A stretch of 36,550 bases of DNA. It comes from an uncultured Pelagibacteraceae bacterium (GTDB lineage Bacteria > Pseudomonadota > Alphaproteobacteria > Pelagibacterales > Pelagibacteraceae). Positions 8,122 to 18,045 of the stretch are shown here, one piece after another; position 1 is the stretch's first letter; the number at the start of each line of letters is the position of its first letter. Under the pieces are notes generated by a model, which saw only the letters and a list, made by a program, of their open reading frames with translations, was not told the origin of the DNA and did not search any database. The position numbers and the translations under genes are program-made. The stretch is taken from contig CACJEC010000006.1 of NCBI GenBank assembly GCA_902592325.1, positions 1 through 36,550 on the forward strand. Reading direction: 5' to 3'.

Positions 8122-10023
8122 ATGAATTTAAAAAACTTAGCAATGTGGGCAATCATAGTGTTTTTGACTATAGGGCTCTATAATATGTTTAAGAACCCTC
8201 AGCAAAATATTAGAGGTGGAAATGAAATAATATTCTCAGATTTTTTAACTTCAGTAGATAATGGAGAAGTTTTAAAAGTTGAAATTCAAGGGAACAATAT
8301 AAAAGGAGTTTACTCTAATGGAAATAATTTTTCTACGTATGCTCCGAGCGATCCAAATTTAATTGAAAAACTTTCTGATAAAGGTGTAAGTATATCTGCT
8401 GCACCATTAGATGAAAAGATGCCATCATTGTTTGGAGTACTATTATCATGGTTCCCAATGTTATTACTTATTGCTGTTTGGATTTTTTTCATGCGCCAAA
8501 TGCAAGGCGGTAAAGGTGGTGCAATGGGATTCGGCAGATCTAAAGCTAAGATGATGAATGAATTAAAAGGTAAGGTTACTTTTAATGATGTTGCTGGAGT
8601 AGAGGAAGCAAAAGAGGAAGTTGAAGAAATAGTAGAATTTCTGAAAGATCCCAAAAAATTTAGTAGACTTGGAGGAAAAATACCAAGAGGAGCACTACTT
8701 GTTGGTCCTCCAGGTACAGGTAAAACTTTATTAGCAAGAGCTATAGCTGGAGAAGCTGGAGTTCCTTTCTTTACGATTTCAGGATCTGACTTTGTAGAGA
8801 TGTTTGTAGGAGTTGGGGCCTCTAGAGTGAGAGATATGTTTGAACAAGGTAAAAAAAATTCACCTTGTATAATATTTATTGATGAAATTGATGCAGTAGG
8901 GAGAAGTAGAGGAGCAGGTCTAGGTGGAGGTAACGATGAAAGAGAGCAAACATTAAATCAGTTATTAGTTGAAATGGACGGTTTTGATACTAATGAAGGT
9001 GTAATAATTATTGCAGCAACAAACAGACCTGATGTGCTTGATCCAGCTTTATTAAGACCAGGCAGATTTGATAGACAAGTTGTAGTTTCAAATCCTGATA
9101 TTATTGGAAGAGAAAAAATTTTAAAAGTTCACGTTAAAAAAATCAAGATGGCTCCCGATGTTAATTTAAGAATTATTGCAAGAGGAACCCCTGGATTTTC
9201 AGGAGCAGACCTTGCGAATATTGTAAATGAAGCCGCGTTGCTAGCAGCAAGAAAAAATAAGAGGATTGTTACTTTAAATGAATTTGAAGAGGCCAAAGAT
9301 AAAGTTATGATGGGAGCAGAAAGACGTTCAATGGTCATGACTGAAGATGAAAAAAAATTAACTGCATATCACGAAGGTGGTCATGCTTTAGTATCTTTTA
9401 ATATGCCTAGCTATGATCCAATACATAAAGCAACAATAATTCCAAGAGGAAGAGCATTAGGTATGGTTATGAACCTACCAGAGAGAGATAAACATGGGCA
9501 TTCAATTAAGTATTTAAAAGCTAGATTAGCTGTATGTTTTGGTGGAAGAGTTGCCGAAGAAGTAATTTTTGGAAAAGATAATATATCTACTGGAGCTGGA
9601 GGAGGAACAGGATCAGACATTAACCAAGCCACTCAACTTGCTAGAGCAATGGTAACAAAATATGGAATGAGTGAGGAAATGGGTCCAGTTGAATATGGAG
9701 AAAACCAAGAAGAAGTGTTTTTAGGAAGATCAGTAACACAAACACAATCAGTTTCCGAGGAAGTTGCTCAAAAAATAGATAAAGAAATTAGAAAGTTAGT
9801 TGACGAAGGTTATAATAAAGCTAAAGAAATTTTAACTGACAAAATTGATGATTTACATAAAATTGCTAAAGCCCTTATGACCTATGAAACTTTAACTGGT
9901 GAAGAAATTGAAAATATTATTAATAAGAATATATATCCTGCGGATAAACAAGATTTAAAAGCTGAAGATGATAAAGGTTCAGCCATGGACGTATTGGGCC
10001 TTAAACCAAAAATAGTTCATTAA
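8122..10023 (+). CDS. ftsH: FtsH, ATP-dependent membrane zinc metalloprotease
   Basis: 633 residues from ATG 8122; a TTG six bases upstream is ignored. There are two N-terminal membrane helices (about 7-22 and 103-122) with a periplasmic domain between. The AAA+ module has Walker A GPPGTGKT at about 195-202, Walker [12 protein letters not shown] and a second region of homology with '[20 protein letters not shown]'. The zinc site HEGGH begins at about 417. FtsH degrades misfolded membrane proteins and regulators, including RpoH in enterobacteria, whose gene lies 4.5 kb downstream. Length is normal. folP starts six bases after the stop. Confidence 0.97.
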   Translation: MNLKNLAMWAIIVFLTIGLYNMFKNPQQNIRGGNEIIFSDFLTSVDNGEVLKVEIQGNNIKGVYSNGNNFSTYAPSDPNLIEKLSDKGVSISAAPLDEKMPSLFGVLLSWFPMLLLIAVWIFFMRQMQGGKGGAMGFGRSKAKMMNELKGKVTFNDVAGVEEAKEEVEEIVEFLKDPKKFSRLGGKIPRGALLVGPPGTGKTLLARAIAGEAGVPFFTISGSDFVEMFVGVGASRVRDMFEQGKKNSPCIIFIDEIDAVGRSRGAGLGGGNDEREQTLNQLLVEMDGFDTNEGVIIIAATNRPDVLDPALLRPGRFDRQVVVSNPDIIGREKILKVHVKKIKMAPDVNLRIIARGTPGFSGADLANIVNEAALLAARKNKRIVTLNEFEEAKDKVMMGAERRSMVMTEDEKKLTAYHEGGHALVSFNMPSYDPIHKATIIPRGRALGMVMNLPERDKHGHSIKYLKARLAVCFGGRVAEEVIFGKDNISTGAGGGTGSDINQATQLARAMVTKYGMSEEMGPVEYGENQEEVFLGRSVTQTQSVSEEVAQKIDKEIRKLVDEGYNKAKEILTDKIDDLHKIAKALMTYETLTGEEIENIINKNIYPADKQDLKAEDDKGSAMDVLGLKPKIVH

Positions 10024-10028
10024 TTTAA

Positions 10029-11081
10029 ATGCCTAGTTATTACACTAGAGTGTGTAATTTCTATTATGGGAATCAATCTAAAAATTTAGTAAGAAAAAGA
10101 AAATCTATATCTTTACATCAGATAAATGAGATTTCTTTTAATCAAATAGAAATAATAACAAGAAAATCTAAGAGAAAAATTTCTATAGATCAGATTAAAT
10201 ATTTACCTAAATCTCTCAAAACTAAAATTAATTCTGATTTAAAAAAAATAAAAGCAAAAAAAAAAAATTTTTCTAATTTAAATTTAAAAGAAATCCCAAA
10301 TATATTAGGGGTATTAAATTTAACTCCTGATAGTTTTTCAGATGGAGGAAAATTTAATAAAAAAAAAGAGGGAATTAAACAAGCACTTCATTTATTTAAT
10401 TCAGGTGCAAACTTAATTGATATTGGCGGCGAGTCAACAAAACCAGGATCAAAAACAGTTAAAGTAAATTTAGAATGGAATAGAATTAGTAGAATTCTAA
10501 AATTAGTTAGTAAAAAAATACCCATATCTTTAGATACAAGAAAGTCAGAAATTATGAAAAGAGGTATAAAACTAGGTGTAAAGTTAATAAATGATATTTC
10601 GGGTTTAAATTTCGATAGCGAAACTATAAATGTATTAAAAAAATACAAGACTCCTTTTGTAATTCATCATTCAAAAGGATTACCAGAAAATATGCAAAAA
10701 AAACCAAGTTATAAAAATGAATTATTAGATATATATGATTTTTTTGAGGAGAAAATAAAATTAATACGATCAATGGGTATAAATCATAATAATATAATTT
10801 TAGATCCTGGAATAGGCTTTGGAAAAAATTTGAAACATAATATGAACTTAATAAAGAATATTTCTATTTTTCATTCACTAGGTTTTCCTATACTTGTTGG
10901 TAATTCAAGAAAAAGTTTTATTAAGAAATTATCTGAAAAAAATGATAGTAAATTACGGATTGGTGGAACAATGGCTTCTTCTCTTTATTTAATGATGCAA
11001 GGGGTTCAAATTTTAAGAATTCATGACGTAAACGAAATAATGCAAGGCATAAAAGTTTTTAAAAAGATAATAAATAATTAA
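10029..11081 (+). CDS. folP: Dihydropteroate synthase with N-terminal extension
   Basis: 350 residues. The catalytic TIM barrel starts near residue 93 with ILGVLNLTPDSFSDGGKF and continues with 'ANLIDIGGESTKPGS', 'PISLDTRKSEIMK', 'LINDISGL', 'ILDPGIGFGKN' and 'LVGNSRKSFIKKL'. All the pterin and pABA/pyrophosphate site motifs are present. The enzyme condenses 6-hydroxymethyl-dihydropterin pyrophosphate with pABA in folate synthesis. The first 90 or so residues are a Lys/Ser-rich extension, which makes the protein longer than E. coli FolP (282). Similar N-terminal domains occur in other alphaproteobacterial copies, but I cannot assign a function. The stop overlaps the glmM start. Confidence 0.93.
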   Translation: MPSYYTRVCNFYYGNQSKNLVRKRKSISLHQINEISFNQIEIITRKSKRKISIDQIKYLPKSLKTKINSDLKKIKAKKKNFSNLNLKEIPNILGVLNLTPDSFSDGGKFNKKKEGIKQALHLFNSGANLIDIGGESTKPGSKTVKVNLEWNRISRILKLVSKKIPISLDTRKSEIMKRGIKLGVKLINDISGLNFDSETINVLKKYKTPFVIHHSKGLPENMQKKPSYKNELLDIYDFFEEKIKLIRSMGINHNNIILDPGIGFGKNLKHNMNLIKNISIFHSLGFPILVGNSRKSFIKKLSEKNDSKLRIGGTMASSLYLMMQGVQILRIHDVNEIMQGIKVFKKIINN

Positions 11082-12412
11082 TGACAAAAAAATATTTTGG
11101 TACAGATGGTATTAGAGGAGCTATCAATAGTAAGAATATTAATGGGGATATGTTTTTCAAATTTGGTTTGGCGAGTGGAACATATTTTAAATCTCAAAAA
11201 AAAAGAAAACAAATAGCTATAATTGCTAAGGATACAAGATTATCTGGATACACTTTAGAACCAGCGTTAGTATCTGGCTTAGCATCGGCAGGTATGCATG
11301 TATATACTTTAGGACCTCTCCCAACAAATGGTTTAGCAATGCTTACGAAAGTTATGAGAGCAAATATGGGAATTATGATTACAGCCTCTCACAATCCACA
11401 TAATGATAATGGATTAAAATTATTTGGACCTGATGGGATGAAATTATCAGATAAAATAGAAAAAAAAATTGAAAGTCTTATAGATAAAAAGATTACAAAA
11501 AACCTTTCTAAACCAGAAAAATTAGGAAGAGTAAAAAGACTGGAAACAGGGACCAAGGATTATATTAAAATTTTAAAAAAAAATTTTACTAAAGAATTTA
11601 ATTTAAGAGGATTAAGAATTGTGATCGATTGTGCTAATGGAGCTGGCTATAAAGCGGGACCAGAATTATTAAGATCCTTAGGAGCTAAAGTAATAGCAAT
11701 AGGGGTAAGTCCTAATGGTTTGAATATTAACAAAAATTGTGGCTCAACATTTCCACAGAAGATTAGGTCTGCTGTAAAAAAAAATAAAGCACATATTGGA
11801 ATTTCACTAGATGGTGATGCTGATAGAATAATTATGTGTGATGAAAAAAGTAATATAATAGATGGAGATCAAATTATTGCTGCTTTAGCCACAAGGTGGA
11901 AAAATAAGAAGATGTTAAAAGGAGGCGTAGTAGGAACATTAATGTCTAATTATGGTTTAGAAAAATTTTTCAAAAAAGAGGGTATAAAATTTTTACGCTC
12001 AAATGTTGGTGATAGATATGTAAAAGAAAAAATGCAAAAAAATAAATTTAATCTAGGTGGTGAGCAGTCAGGACATATTATTTTAGGTAAATTTGCATCG
12101 ACTGGTGATGGTTTACTTGTTGCTTTAGAATCATTATTTGCGTTAAGAAAAGGAAAAAAAGCTAGTGAATTTTTTGAAAAATTTGAAAAAACTCCTCAAT
12201 TATTAAAAAATGTTGATGTAAAAGATAAAAGTATAATTAACAAGCCAGAAATTAAAAATTCTATTAGATTAGCTGAGAAATTGATTAAAGGCCAAGGGAG
12301 AATTCTTGTGAGAAAGTCAGGAACAGAGTCAAAAATTAGAGTAATGGGAGAAAGTAAGAATAAAACTCTTCTTTCTAAATGTGTAAATTCTATAGTAAGA
12401 AAAATTAAATAA
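11081..12412 (+). CDS. glmM: GlmM, phosphoglucosamine mutase
   Basis: 443 residues, typical length. The N-terminal FGTDGIRG lies near 5-12. The phosphoserine loop ITASHNPHNDNGLK places the active serine at about 103, the metal-binding loop is SLDGDADR, sugar binding is at 'GGEQSGHIIL', and the C-terminal phosphate loop is VRKSGTESKIRVM. It interconverts glucosamine-6-P and glucosamine-1-P for UDP-GlcNAc, feeding peptidoglycan and lipid A. The order ftsH-folP-glmM is conserved across many proteobacteria. The ATG overlaps the folP stop (TAATG). Confidence 0.97.
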   Translation: MTKKYFGTDGIRGAINSKNINGDMFFKFGLASGTYFKSQKKRKQIAIIAKDTRLSGYTLEPALVSGLASAGMHVYTLGPLPTNGLAMLTKVMRANMGIMITASHNPHNDNGLKLFGPDGMKLSDKIEKKIESLIDKKITKNLSKPEKLGRVKRLETGTKDYIKILKKNFTKEFNLRGLRIVIDCANGAGYKAGPELLRSLGAKVIAIGVSPNGLNINKNCGSTFPQKIRSAVKKNKAHIGISLDGDADRIIMCDEKSNIIDGDQIIAALATRWKNKKMLKGGVVGTLMSNYGLEKFFKKEGIKFLRSNVGDRYVKEKMQKNKFNLGGEQSGHIILGKFASTGDGLLVALESLFALRKGKKASEFFEKFEKTPQLLKNVDVKDKSIINKPEIKNSIRLAEKLIKGQGRILVRKSGTESKIRVMGESKNKTLLSKCVNSIVRKIK

Positions 12413-12413
12413 T

Positions 12414-13226
12414 TTGAAACTAAGATCAAAAATTTTTATTATTGCTGGATCTGACTCTTCAGGAGGTGCTGGTATTCAAGCAGATATTAAAACTGCTACT
12501 TGTCTAGGATCTTATTGCATGACAGCTGTAACTGCAATTACAGTGCAAAATACAAATGGAGTAAAATCTGTTGTACCTGTCCCAGCTGATGAAATTTATA
12601 ATCAAATAGTTTTTACAACAAAAGATATCAGACCTGATGCAATAAAAATTGGAATGCTTCATTCAACTCAAGTAATAAGTAAAGTCATCAGTTCCTTAAA
12701 TAAGATTAGAATTAAAAAGATAATATTAGACCCTGTAATGGTAGCTAAGGGTGGTTCTAAGTTAATAAGTGATAAAGCTATTAAATTCATGAAAAACAAA
12801 CTGCTCAAAAAAGTTATGTTAATTACTCCAAATGTTCCAGAGGCTGAAATTTTGACTGGAGTTAAAATAAGAACAAAAAAAGATATGATTTTTGCTGCAA
12901 AAAAATTGATAAATTTAGGAGTTTCTAATGTTTTGATTAAGGGTGGCCATTTAAAGTCTAAAAAGGTAAATGATATATTTGTTAATAAAGATGAAATTAA
13001 AATATTTTATAGTAAGAGATTTAATACTATTAATACTCATGGTACTGGGTGCACATTATCAACAGCTATAACTTCTTTTTTATCATGTGGAAAAACTCTA
13101 AAGAAATCTTGTGAGTTAGGAATTAAGTATGTAAATTCTGCGATATCAACTAACCCTAAAATTGGAAAAGGCCATGGTCCAATAAATCACTTAAATTCTA
13201 TTGAATTAAAAAAAATATTTAGATAA
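12414..13226 (+). CDS. thiD: ThiD, HMP / HMP-phosphate kinase
   Basis: 270 residues from a TTG two bases after the glmM stop; there is no ATG before the conserved domain. Ribokinase-fold signatures are [17 protein letters not shown] near residue 11, '[16 protein letters not shown]', '[10 protein letters not shown]', '[14 protein letters not shown]', '[12 protein letters not shown]', 'VLIKGGHL' and the catalytic '[11 protein letters not shown]'. The enzyme phosphorylates hydroxymethylpyrimidine and its phosphate for thiamin synthesis. Cultured SAR11 is reported to lack de novo pyrimidine synthesis (ThiC) and to import HMP, so a ThiD would serve salvage. No other thiamin gene is in the window. 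Confidence 0.95.
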   Translation: MKLRSKIFIIAGSDSSGGAGIQADIKTATCLGSYCMTAVTAITVQNTNGVKSVVPVPADEIYNQIVFTTKDIRPDAIKIGMLHSTQVISKVISSLNKIRIKKIILDPVMVAKGGSKLISDKAIKFMKNKLLKKVMLITPNVPEAEILTGVKIRTKKDMIFAAKKLINLGVSNVLIKGGHLKSKKVNDIFVNKDEIKIFYSKRFNTINTHGTGCTLSTAITSFLSCGKTLKKSCELGIKYVNSAISTNPKIGKGHGPINHLNSIELKKIFR

Positions 13227-14518
13227 TGAAAAATGTAGCAGTAGTAGGTTCACAATGGGGAGATGAGGGAAAAGGAAAAATTGTAGATTGGTTATCAGAA
13301 CAAGCGGATGTGGTAATTAGATTTCAAGGTGGTCATAATGCAGGACATACTCTTGTAATAGATGGTGTTACCTATAAACTTAGGTTACTTCCATCAGGTA
13401 TAGTTAGAAAAAATAAAGTTTCAATTATTGGCAATGGTGTAGTTGTTGATCCTTGGGCTTTATTAGATGAAATTAAGGAAATTAGAGAAAAAGGGGTGGA
13501 TGTAAATAAGGATAATTTTATGATTTCAGAGGCTGCAAATTTAATATTACCTTATCACCGGGAGATGGACGAAATCAGAGAAGATGCTGCTGGAAAGAGT
13601 AAGATAGGAACTACCAGAAGAGGAATAGGGCCTGCTTATGAAGATAAAGTTGGTAGACGATCAATACGGGTGATGGATTTGAGATCTGAAAAAAATTTAG
13701 ATAAAAGACTTGAGACAGTTTTAATGCACCACAATGCAATAAGAAAAGGGTTAGGAAAAAAAATCTTAAACAAAGATCAAATTAAAAAAGATCTTTTAAA
13801 AATTGCTCCAGAAATACTTAAATTTTCAGAGCCAGTGTGGTTAAAAATTGACCAATTTAAAAAACAAAAAAAAAAAATATTATTTGAAGGTGCTCAAGGT
13901 ATTTTATTAGACGTTGATCATGGCACATATCCTTTTGTAACTTCATCCAATACAGTAGCCTCTAGCGCTGCAACAGGCACTGGATGTGGACCTAATTCTA
14001 TAAATTATGTGCTAGGTATAACAAAAGCTTATACAACTAGAGTTGGTGAAGGCCCATTTCCAACAGAGTTAATAGATAAAACTGGTGAGTTACTTGGTAC
14101 ACGGGGTAAAGAATTTGGAACAGTTACTAGTAGAAAAAGAAGATGTGGATGGTTTGATGGTGTTTTAGTTAGACAAACAATAAAAATTTCAGGAATTGAC
14201 GGTATCGCTTTAACAAAACTGGATGTTTTAGATGAGTTAGACGAAATAAAGATGTGTGTGGAATATGAACTTAATGGAAAAAAAATTAATTATCTTCCAG
14301 CAGCAGTTGAAGACCAATTAAAAATTAAACCTGTTTACAAAAATTTTGCTGGCTGGAAAACTAAAACTAATGGAATTAAAAATATTGATGACTTGCCAGA
14401 AAATGCTAAGAAATATATTTTTGCAATTGAAGATTTTATTGGAGCAAAGATATCTAGTATATCGACCAGCCCTGAGAGAGATGATACAATTTTAGTTGAA
14501 AACCCTTTTGAGTACTAA
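13226..14518 (+). CDS. purA: PurA, adenylosuccinate synthetase
   Basis: 430 residues, family length. The P-loop-like [16 protein letters not shown] is near residue 8, followed by '[15 protein letters not shown]', '[17 protein letters not shown]', '[20 protein letters not shown]' and '[12 protein letters not shown]'. Near residue 309 lies RRCGWFDGV. It makes adenylosuccinate from IMP and aspartate with GTP, the first committed step to AMP. The start overlaps the thiD stop. The 3' end overlaps the converging rpoH gene by four bases, so no terminator fits between them. Confidence 0.98.
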   Translation: MKNVAVVGSQWGDEGKGKIVDWLSEQADVVIRFQGGHNAGHTLVIDGVTYKLRLLPSGIVRKNKVSIIGNGVVVDPWALLDEIKEIREKGVDVNKDNFMISEAANLILPYHREMDEIREDAAGKSKIGTTRRGIGPAYEDKVGRRSIRVMDLRSEKNLDKRLETVLMHHNAIRKGLGKKILNKDQIKKDLLKIAPEILKFSEPVWLKIDQFKKQKKKILFEGAQGILLDVDHGTYPFVTSSNTVASSAATGTGCGPNSINYVLGITKAYTTRVGEGPFPTELIDKTGELLGTRGKEFGTVTSRKRRCGWFDGVLVRQTIKISGIDGIALTKLDVLDELDEIKMCVEYELNGKKINYLPAAVEDQLKIKPVYKNFAGWKTKTNGIKNIDDLPENAKKYIFAIEDFIGAKISSISTSPERDDTILVENPFEY

Positions 14519-15405
14519 TTTACAGGTAAAAGATTTTTTGATTTTGCTATTAAAAGCATATGCTTTTGAAGTTTTTCGAAAGCTTTATTTTCTATTTGTC
14601 TAACTCTTTCTCTACTAATTTTATATTTTTTGCTCAAATCTTCTAATGTTGTTGGGTTATCATTTAATCTTCTGGAATAAAGTATCTCTTTTTCCCTTTG
14701 ATTTAAAACTTTTATTGAATTTTTTAGCAAGTCTTTTCTTTGTTCCATTTCTTCTTGATGTGCAAATCTAAGATCATGATCAAGCTCTTTGTCCACTAAC
14801 CAGTCCTGCCACTCATCACCATCTTCACCTACTTGTGCATTTAAAGAAAATTCTTTTCCTGACAACCTTCTATTCATTGAAACTACTTCATCTTTACTCA
14901 CATCTAGTTTGTTAGCTATTTCATTTACATGTTCATCTTTTAAATCACCTTCAGTTTGTGGTGCAATTTGATTTTTGAGTTTCTTTAAGTTGAAAAATAA
15001 TTTTTTTTGAGCGGTAGTAGTTCCAATTTTTACTAAACTCCAAGATCTTAAAATATATTCTTGTATCGAAGCTTTAATCCACCACATTGCATAAGTCGCA
15101 AGTCTAAATCCTTTTTCAGGTTCAAATTTTTTTACAGCTTGCATTAAACCAACATTACCTTCAGAAATCATTTCATTAACTGGTAAACCATAGCCCTTAT
15201 ATCCCATTGCAATTTTTGCTACTAATCTCAAATGACTTGTAACTAATTTTTCTGCTGCCTTTAAATTTCCAGTTGTTTTCCAATTTTTCGCTAACATATA
15301 TTCTTCCTCTGCTGCCAGCATAGGAAATTTTTTAATTTGTTCTAAGTATGCAGATAGCCCTCCTTCATTAGAAAGAGCAGGTAAATTATTTATAGTAGCA
15401 TTCAT
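14515..15405 (-). CDS. rpoH: RpoH, heat-shock sigma factor (sigma-32)
   Basis: 296 residues. Region 1.2/2 has [20 protein letters not shown] and '[21 protein letters not shown]', with the 2.4 helix '[21 protein letters not shown]'. The RpoH-specific segment '[13 protein letters not shown]' near residue 133 is the RpoH box, which separates it from RpoD. Region 4 ends in '[27 protein letters not shown]', a helix-turn-helix for -35 recognition (quoted in parts here). It directs heat-shock transcription. rluD immediately upstream is the usual alphaproteobacterial neighbour, with a 44-base gap. SAR11 genomes are known for carrying very few sigma factors. Confidence 0.95.
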   Translation of the reverse strand: MNATINNLPALSNEGGLSAYLEQIKKFPMLAAEEEYMLAKNWKTTGNLKAAEKLVTSHLRLVAKIAMGYKGYGLPVNEMISEGNVGLMQAVKKFEPEKGFRLATYAMWWIKASIQEYILRSWSLVKIGTTTAQKKLFFNLKKLKNQIAPQTEGDLKDEHVNEIANKLDVSKDEVVSMNRRLSGKEFSLNAQVGEDGDEWQDWLVDKELDHDLRFAHQEEMEQRKDLLKNSIKVLNQREKEILYSRRLNDNPTTLEDLSKKYKISRERVRQIENKAFEKLQKHMLLIAKSKNLLPVN

Positions 15406-15449
15406 GGTTGTATTTATTTAATTTACTATTTTAAATTTTCAATGACTTA

Positions 15450-16427
15450 TTATTTAGTATTTCTAAGCTTTTTTAACAAATTATTAAGTTCTTGTGGCAA
15501 ATTTGAGGAAAAAACCATTTCTTCATTTGTTCTAGGGTGAATGAAGCCAAGAGTTTTTGCATGTAAAAACTGTCTATCTAAATTGGAAATTAAACTTTCT
15601 ATTTCTAAATCAATGTTTTTAAGTTTTCTATATTTTTTTTTATACTTATCGTCTCCAACAATACTATTGCCTAAATGAGTCATATGGGCACGTATTTGAT
15701 GAGTTCTTCCTGTTTCTAATTTGCATTCTACCAAACTTAAAGTTGGTGTCTTATTATTTTCAAAAACTTCTATAGTTTGGTAATTAGTTATAGCTCGTTT
15801 ACCTTTAGAAACACTTACTTCCATTAACTGTCTATTTCTTGAACTACGAGTGATAAACGTATCAATTTTTCCAGAAGAAGGTCTTAGCTTGCCCCATATT
15901 AAAAGTTGATAAACTCTTTTTATAGAATGCTCACTGAATTGTTTTGTTAAATTTTCGTGAGTTTCATTGTTTTTGGCAATTACAACTAAGCCAGATGTAT
16001 TTTTATCAATTCTATGAACTATCCCCGGTCTAAGTTCATCACCTATATTTGAAAGAGAATTCTTATCATAATTCATTAATGCATTAACGATTGTTCGGTC
16101 ATAATTTCCAGCTCCAGGATGCATAATTATTCCTGCAGGTTTATCTAGTATTAATAAATCTTCATCCTCATAAATTATTTTTAGTTTAAAATCGAAAGGC
16201 TTTAATGAAGCTTTTTCAGGTTTTGGAATTTCTAGATCTAGTCTATCACCCTTAATGACTTTCTTTGAAGGATTTTTAATTATTTGATTATTTAGTTTAA
16301 GTTTTTCATTTAATATTAGATTTTTAATTCTGGTTCTGCTAATCAGTTTTTCCCTATTGTTAATTAAAACATCAACTCTCAGATTATTTTCATTTTCTTC
16401 AACTATAAAATTAATGTTTTTTTTCAT
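15450..16427 (-). CDS. rluD: RluD-type 23S rRNA pseudouridine synthase
   Basis: 325 residues. An S4-like RNA-binding domain fills the first 70 residues. The RluA/RluD catalytic domain follows, with 'LLILDKPAGIIMHPGAGNYD' near 91 and the active-site motif GIVHRIDKNTSGLVVIAKN, where Asp141 is the nucleophile. Conserved 'RTHQIRAHMTHLGNSIVGD' lies further on. RluD proteins make the pseudouridines of helix 69 in 23S rRNA. Length matches RluD (326 in E. coli). The gene is transcribed away from tRNA-Arg and toward rpoH; the two genes are probably one unit. Confidence 0.93.
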   Translation of the reverse strand: MKKNINFIVEENENNLRVDVLINNREKLISRTRIKNLILNEKLKLNNQIIKNPSKKVIKGDRLDLEIPKPEKASLKPFDFKLKIIYEDEDLLILDKPAGIIMHPGAGNYDRTIVNALMNYDKNSLSNIGDELRPGIVHRIDKNTSGLVVIAKNNETHENLTKQFSEHSIKRVYQLLIWGKLRPSSGKIDTFITRSSRNRQLMEVSVSKGKRAITNYQTIEVFENNKTPTLSLVECKLETGRTHQIRAHMTHLGNSIVGDDKYKKKYRKLKNIDLEIESLISNLDRQFLHAKTLGFIHPRTNEEMVFSSNLPQELNNLLKKLRNTK

Positions 16428-16439
16428 AAAATGTAATAT
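16411..16439 (+). promoter_or_regulatory. Possible tRNA-Arg promoter
   Basis: TTAATG (16411-16416) and TAATAT (16434-16439) are separated by 17 bases and end 11 bases before the tRNA. Neither box is a strong match. The element overlaps the rluD start, because the divergent genes leave little other room. Confidence 0.3.
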
Positions 16440-16450
16440 TAATACTATAT

Positions 16451-16527
16451 GCGCTTGTAGCTCAATTGGATAGAGCGCCTGACTTCGGATCAGGAGGTTC
16501 TGGGTTCGACTCCTAGCAGGCGCACCA
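16451..16527 (+). tRNA. tRNA-Arg (anticodon TCG)
   Basis: A 77-base cloverleaf. The acceptor stem GCGCTTG pairs with CAGGCGC with one G-T pair, followed by discriminator A and an encoded CCA. The D-arm contains TAGCTCAATTGGATAG. The anticodon arm CCTGA-CTTCGGA-TCAGG has TCG at loop positions 34-36, reading CGA/CGN arginine codons. The T-arm has the GGTTCGACTCC core. It lies between the divergent rluD gene and the convergent ABC permease gene. A-site-ready ends and all stems are intact. Confidence 0.97.
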
Positions 16528-16529
16528 CT

Positions 16530-17321
16530 TTATTCGCCCATATTAATTAAAGAACCTTTTTTTCTAGCTTTTGAGAAAGAAAAATAAAATAAACATATGC
16601 CAATTAAAAGGTAAATAGCATTTAAATAAAAAGCATTTAAAATATTTTGAAAATTAACAAAATTATTAACTAATATATTTCTTGTTTCATCAAAAATATA
16701 AACCAAAGGCAGTCCTTTTGCTAAAATTTGAAAAAATTCTGGTAATATTTCAATAGGATAATAAATACACCCTAGTGGAGCCAGTAAAAATAATGAGGAC
16801 CATGCGATATTCTCAAATGAAGGCCCAAATCTTATTAAGCCTGAACTTACAAATAGCCCAAGAGTAATACCAAAAATATATAAACTTAGGAATAAAAAAA
16901 ATAAAGGAATTCCTAATTTAAGAATTGAAATACCAAATAAAGGGGATGTTAATAAAATTGCTGGTACCAATCCTATTAAAGTTCTTATTAAGGCAGTGAA
17001 AACTAATGAAATAATAATTTCACTAATCTTCATTGGAGCAATGAATAAATTGGTAAAGTTTCTGCTCCATATCTCCTCTAAAAATAACATATTAAAACTG
17101 ATACTTGATCTAAATAAGAAATCATAAAGAATGGCACATGTAAGTATTATACCAACAGTATTATTATAATAATCACTATAGGCTGAAAAAAATTTTGAAA
17201 TAAACCCCCATAGAATTATTTGAATAGATGGCCAATATATTAAATCTAGAATTCTTGGAAATGAGCTTTTTATTAAAAAAAAGTGTCTTAAAAAAAGACC
17301 ATACATACGATTAAAATTCAT
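16530..17321 (-). CDS. ABC-2 type transporter permease
   Basis: 263 residues, strongly hydrophobic with about six predicted membrane helices. Examples are 'LDLIYWPSIQIILWGFIS' near 26, 'LVFTALIRTLIGLVPAILLT' near 106, 'LGIPLFFLFLSLYIFGITLG' and 'NIAWSSLFLLAPLGCIYYPI'. The ABC-2 signature region 'PLGCIYYPIEILP..FQILAKGLPLVYIFDETRNIL' is clear, given here in outline. It is the membrane half of an exporter whose ATPase gene overlaps it upstream by 11 bases. The substrate is unknown; polysaccharide, lipid or drug export are all possible for this class. Confidence 0.85.
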   Translation of the reverse strand: MNFNRMYGLFLRHFFLIKSSFPRILDLIYWPSIQIILWGFISKFFSAYSDYYNNTVGIILTCAILYDFLFRSSISFNMLFLEEIWSRNFTNLFIAPMKISEIIISLVFTALIRTLIGLVPAILLTSPLFGISILKLGIPLFFLFLSLYIFGITLGLFVSSGLIRFGPSFENIAWSSLFLLAPLGCIYYPIEILPEFFQILAKGLPLVYIFDETRNILVNNFVNFQNILNAFYLNAIYLLIGICLFYFSFSKARKKGSLINMGE

Positions 17322-18036
17322 CCTCTGTCCTCACAAGTTTTAAAAAAACTTCCTCTAAGTTTTTTCTTCCATGTTTTTTTATTAATTCATTTGGGGTACC
17401 TCGGTCAATTATTTCTCCACTCTTCATCATCATCACTGATGTGCATAACCTTTCAACTTCAACCATATTGTGAGAAGCAAGAAGTATAGATATTTCTTTT
17501 TGATTTATATAGTCCTCTAAAAAAGACCTAATAAAATTTCCTGTTTCAGGATCTAAGGAAGCAGTTGGTTCATCAAGTAACAAAACTGAAGGATTGTTAA
17601 TTAATGATTTTGCTAGACTTACTCTATTTTTTTGACCTGATGAGAGTTCACCAGTTAAACTATTTATAATTTTACTAAGTCTTAAAGTAGATGATAAATA
17701 ATCAATACGTTCATTGATATCTTTGACATTATAAAGTTTTGCATAAACTATTAAATTTTGTTTCACAGTTAATTTTTTTGGTAATTCAATATAGGGAGAA
17801 ATAAAATTCATTTTATGCAAAAGCTCAATTCTATGATGTTCAATATTTTTTTTATTAATTAAGATTTTTCCCTTAGTTGGTTTAAGTAAACCAAGTATCA
17901 TTGCAATAGTTGTTGTTTTTCCACATCCATTAGGACCAAGTAATCCAATAATCTCATTCTTGCCAATATTAAAATTAATATTATTTACTGCTTTGTTATT
18001 TTGAAAAGATTTAGATAAATTAATTACTTCTATCAT
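17311..18036 (-). CDS. ABC transporter ATPase of ABC-2 exporter
   Basis: 241 residues. Walker A GPNGCGKTT is at 34-42, the ABC signature LSSGQ at 131-135, Walker B VLLLDEPTASLDP with Asp155/Glu156, and an H-loop 'LLASHNMVEVERL'. The organisation is that of CcmA/NodI-type ATPases paired with ABC-2 permeases. It energises export by the overlapping downstream permease. Together they form a two-gene cassette, ten bases downstream of the Sua5 gene and on the same strand. Nothing in the sequence names the substrate. Confidence 0.92.
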   Translation of the reverse strand: MIEVINLSKSFQNNKAVNNINFNIGKNEIIGLLGPNGCGKTTTIAMILGLLKPTKGKILINKKNIEHHRIELLHKMNFISPYIELPKKLTVKQNLIVYAKLYNVKDINERIDYLSSTLRLSKIINSLTGELSSGQKNRVSLAKSLINNPSVLLLDEPTASLDPETGNFIRSFLEDYINQKEISILLASHNMVEVERLCTSVMMMKSGEIIDRGTPNELIKKHGRKNLEEVFLKLVRTEDEF

Positions 18037-18045
18037 GTTTAGTAT

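Noticed and set aside
16451..16527. tRNA-Arg as an integration site
   Set aside because: Flanking genes are core on both sides and no repeat of the tRNA 3' end or integrase was seen.
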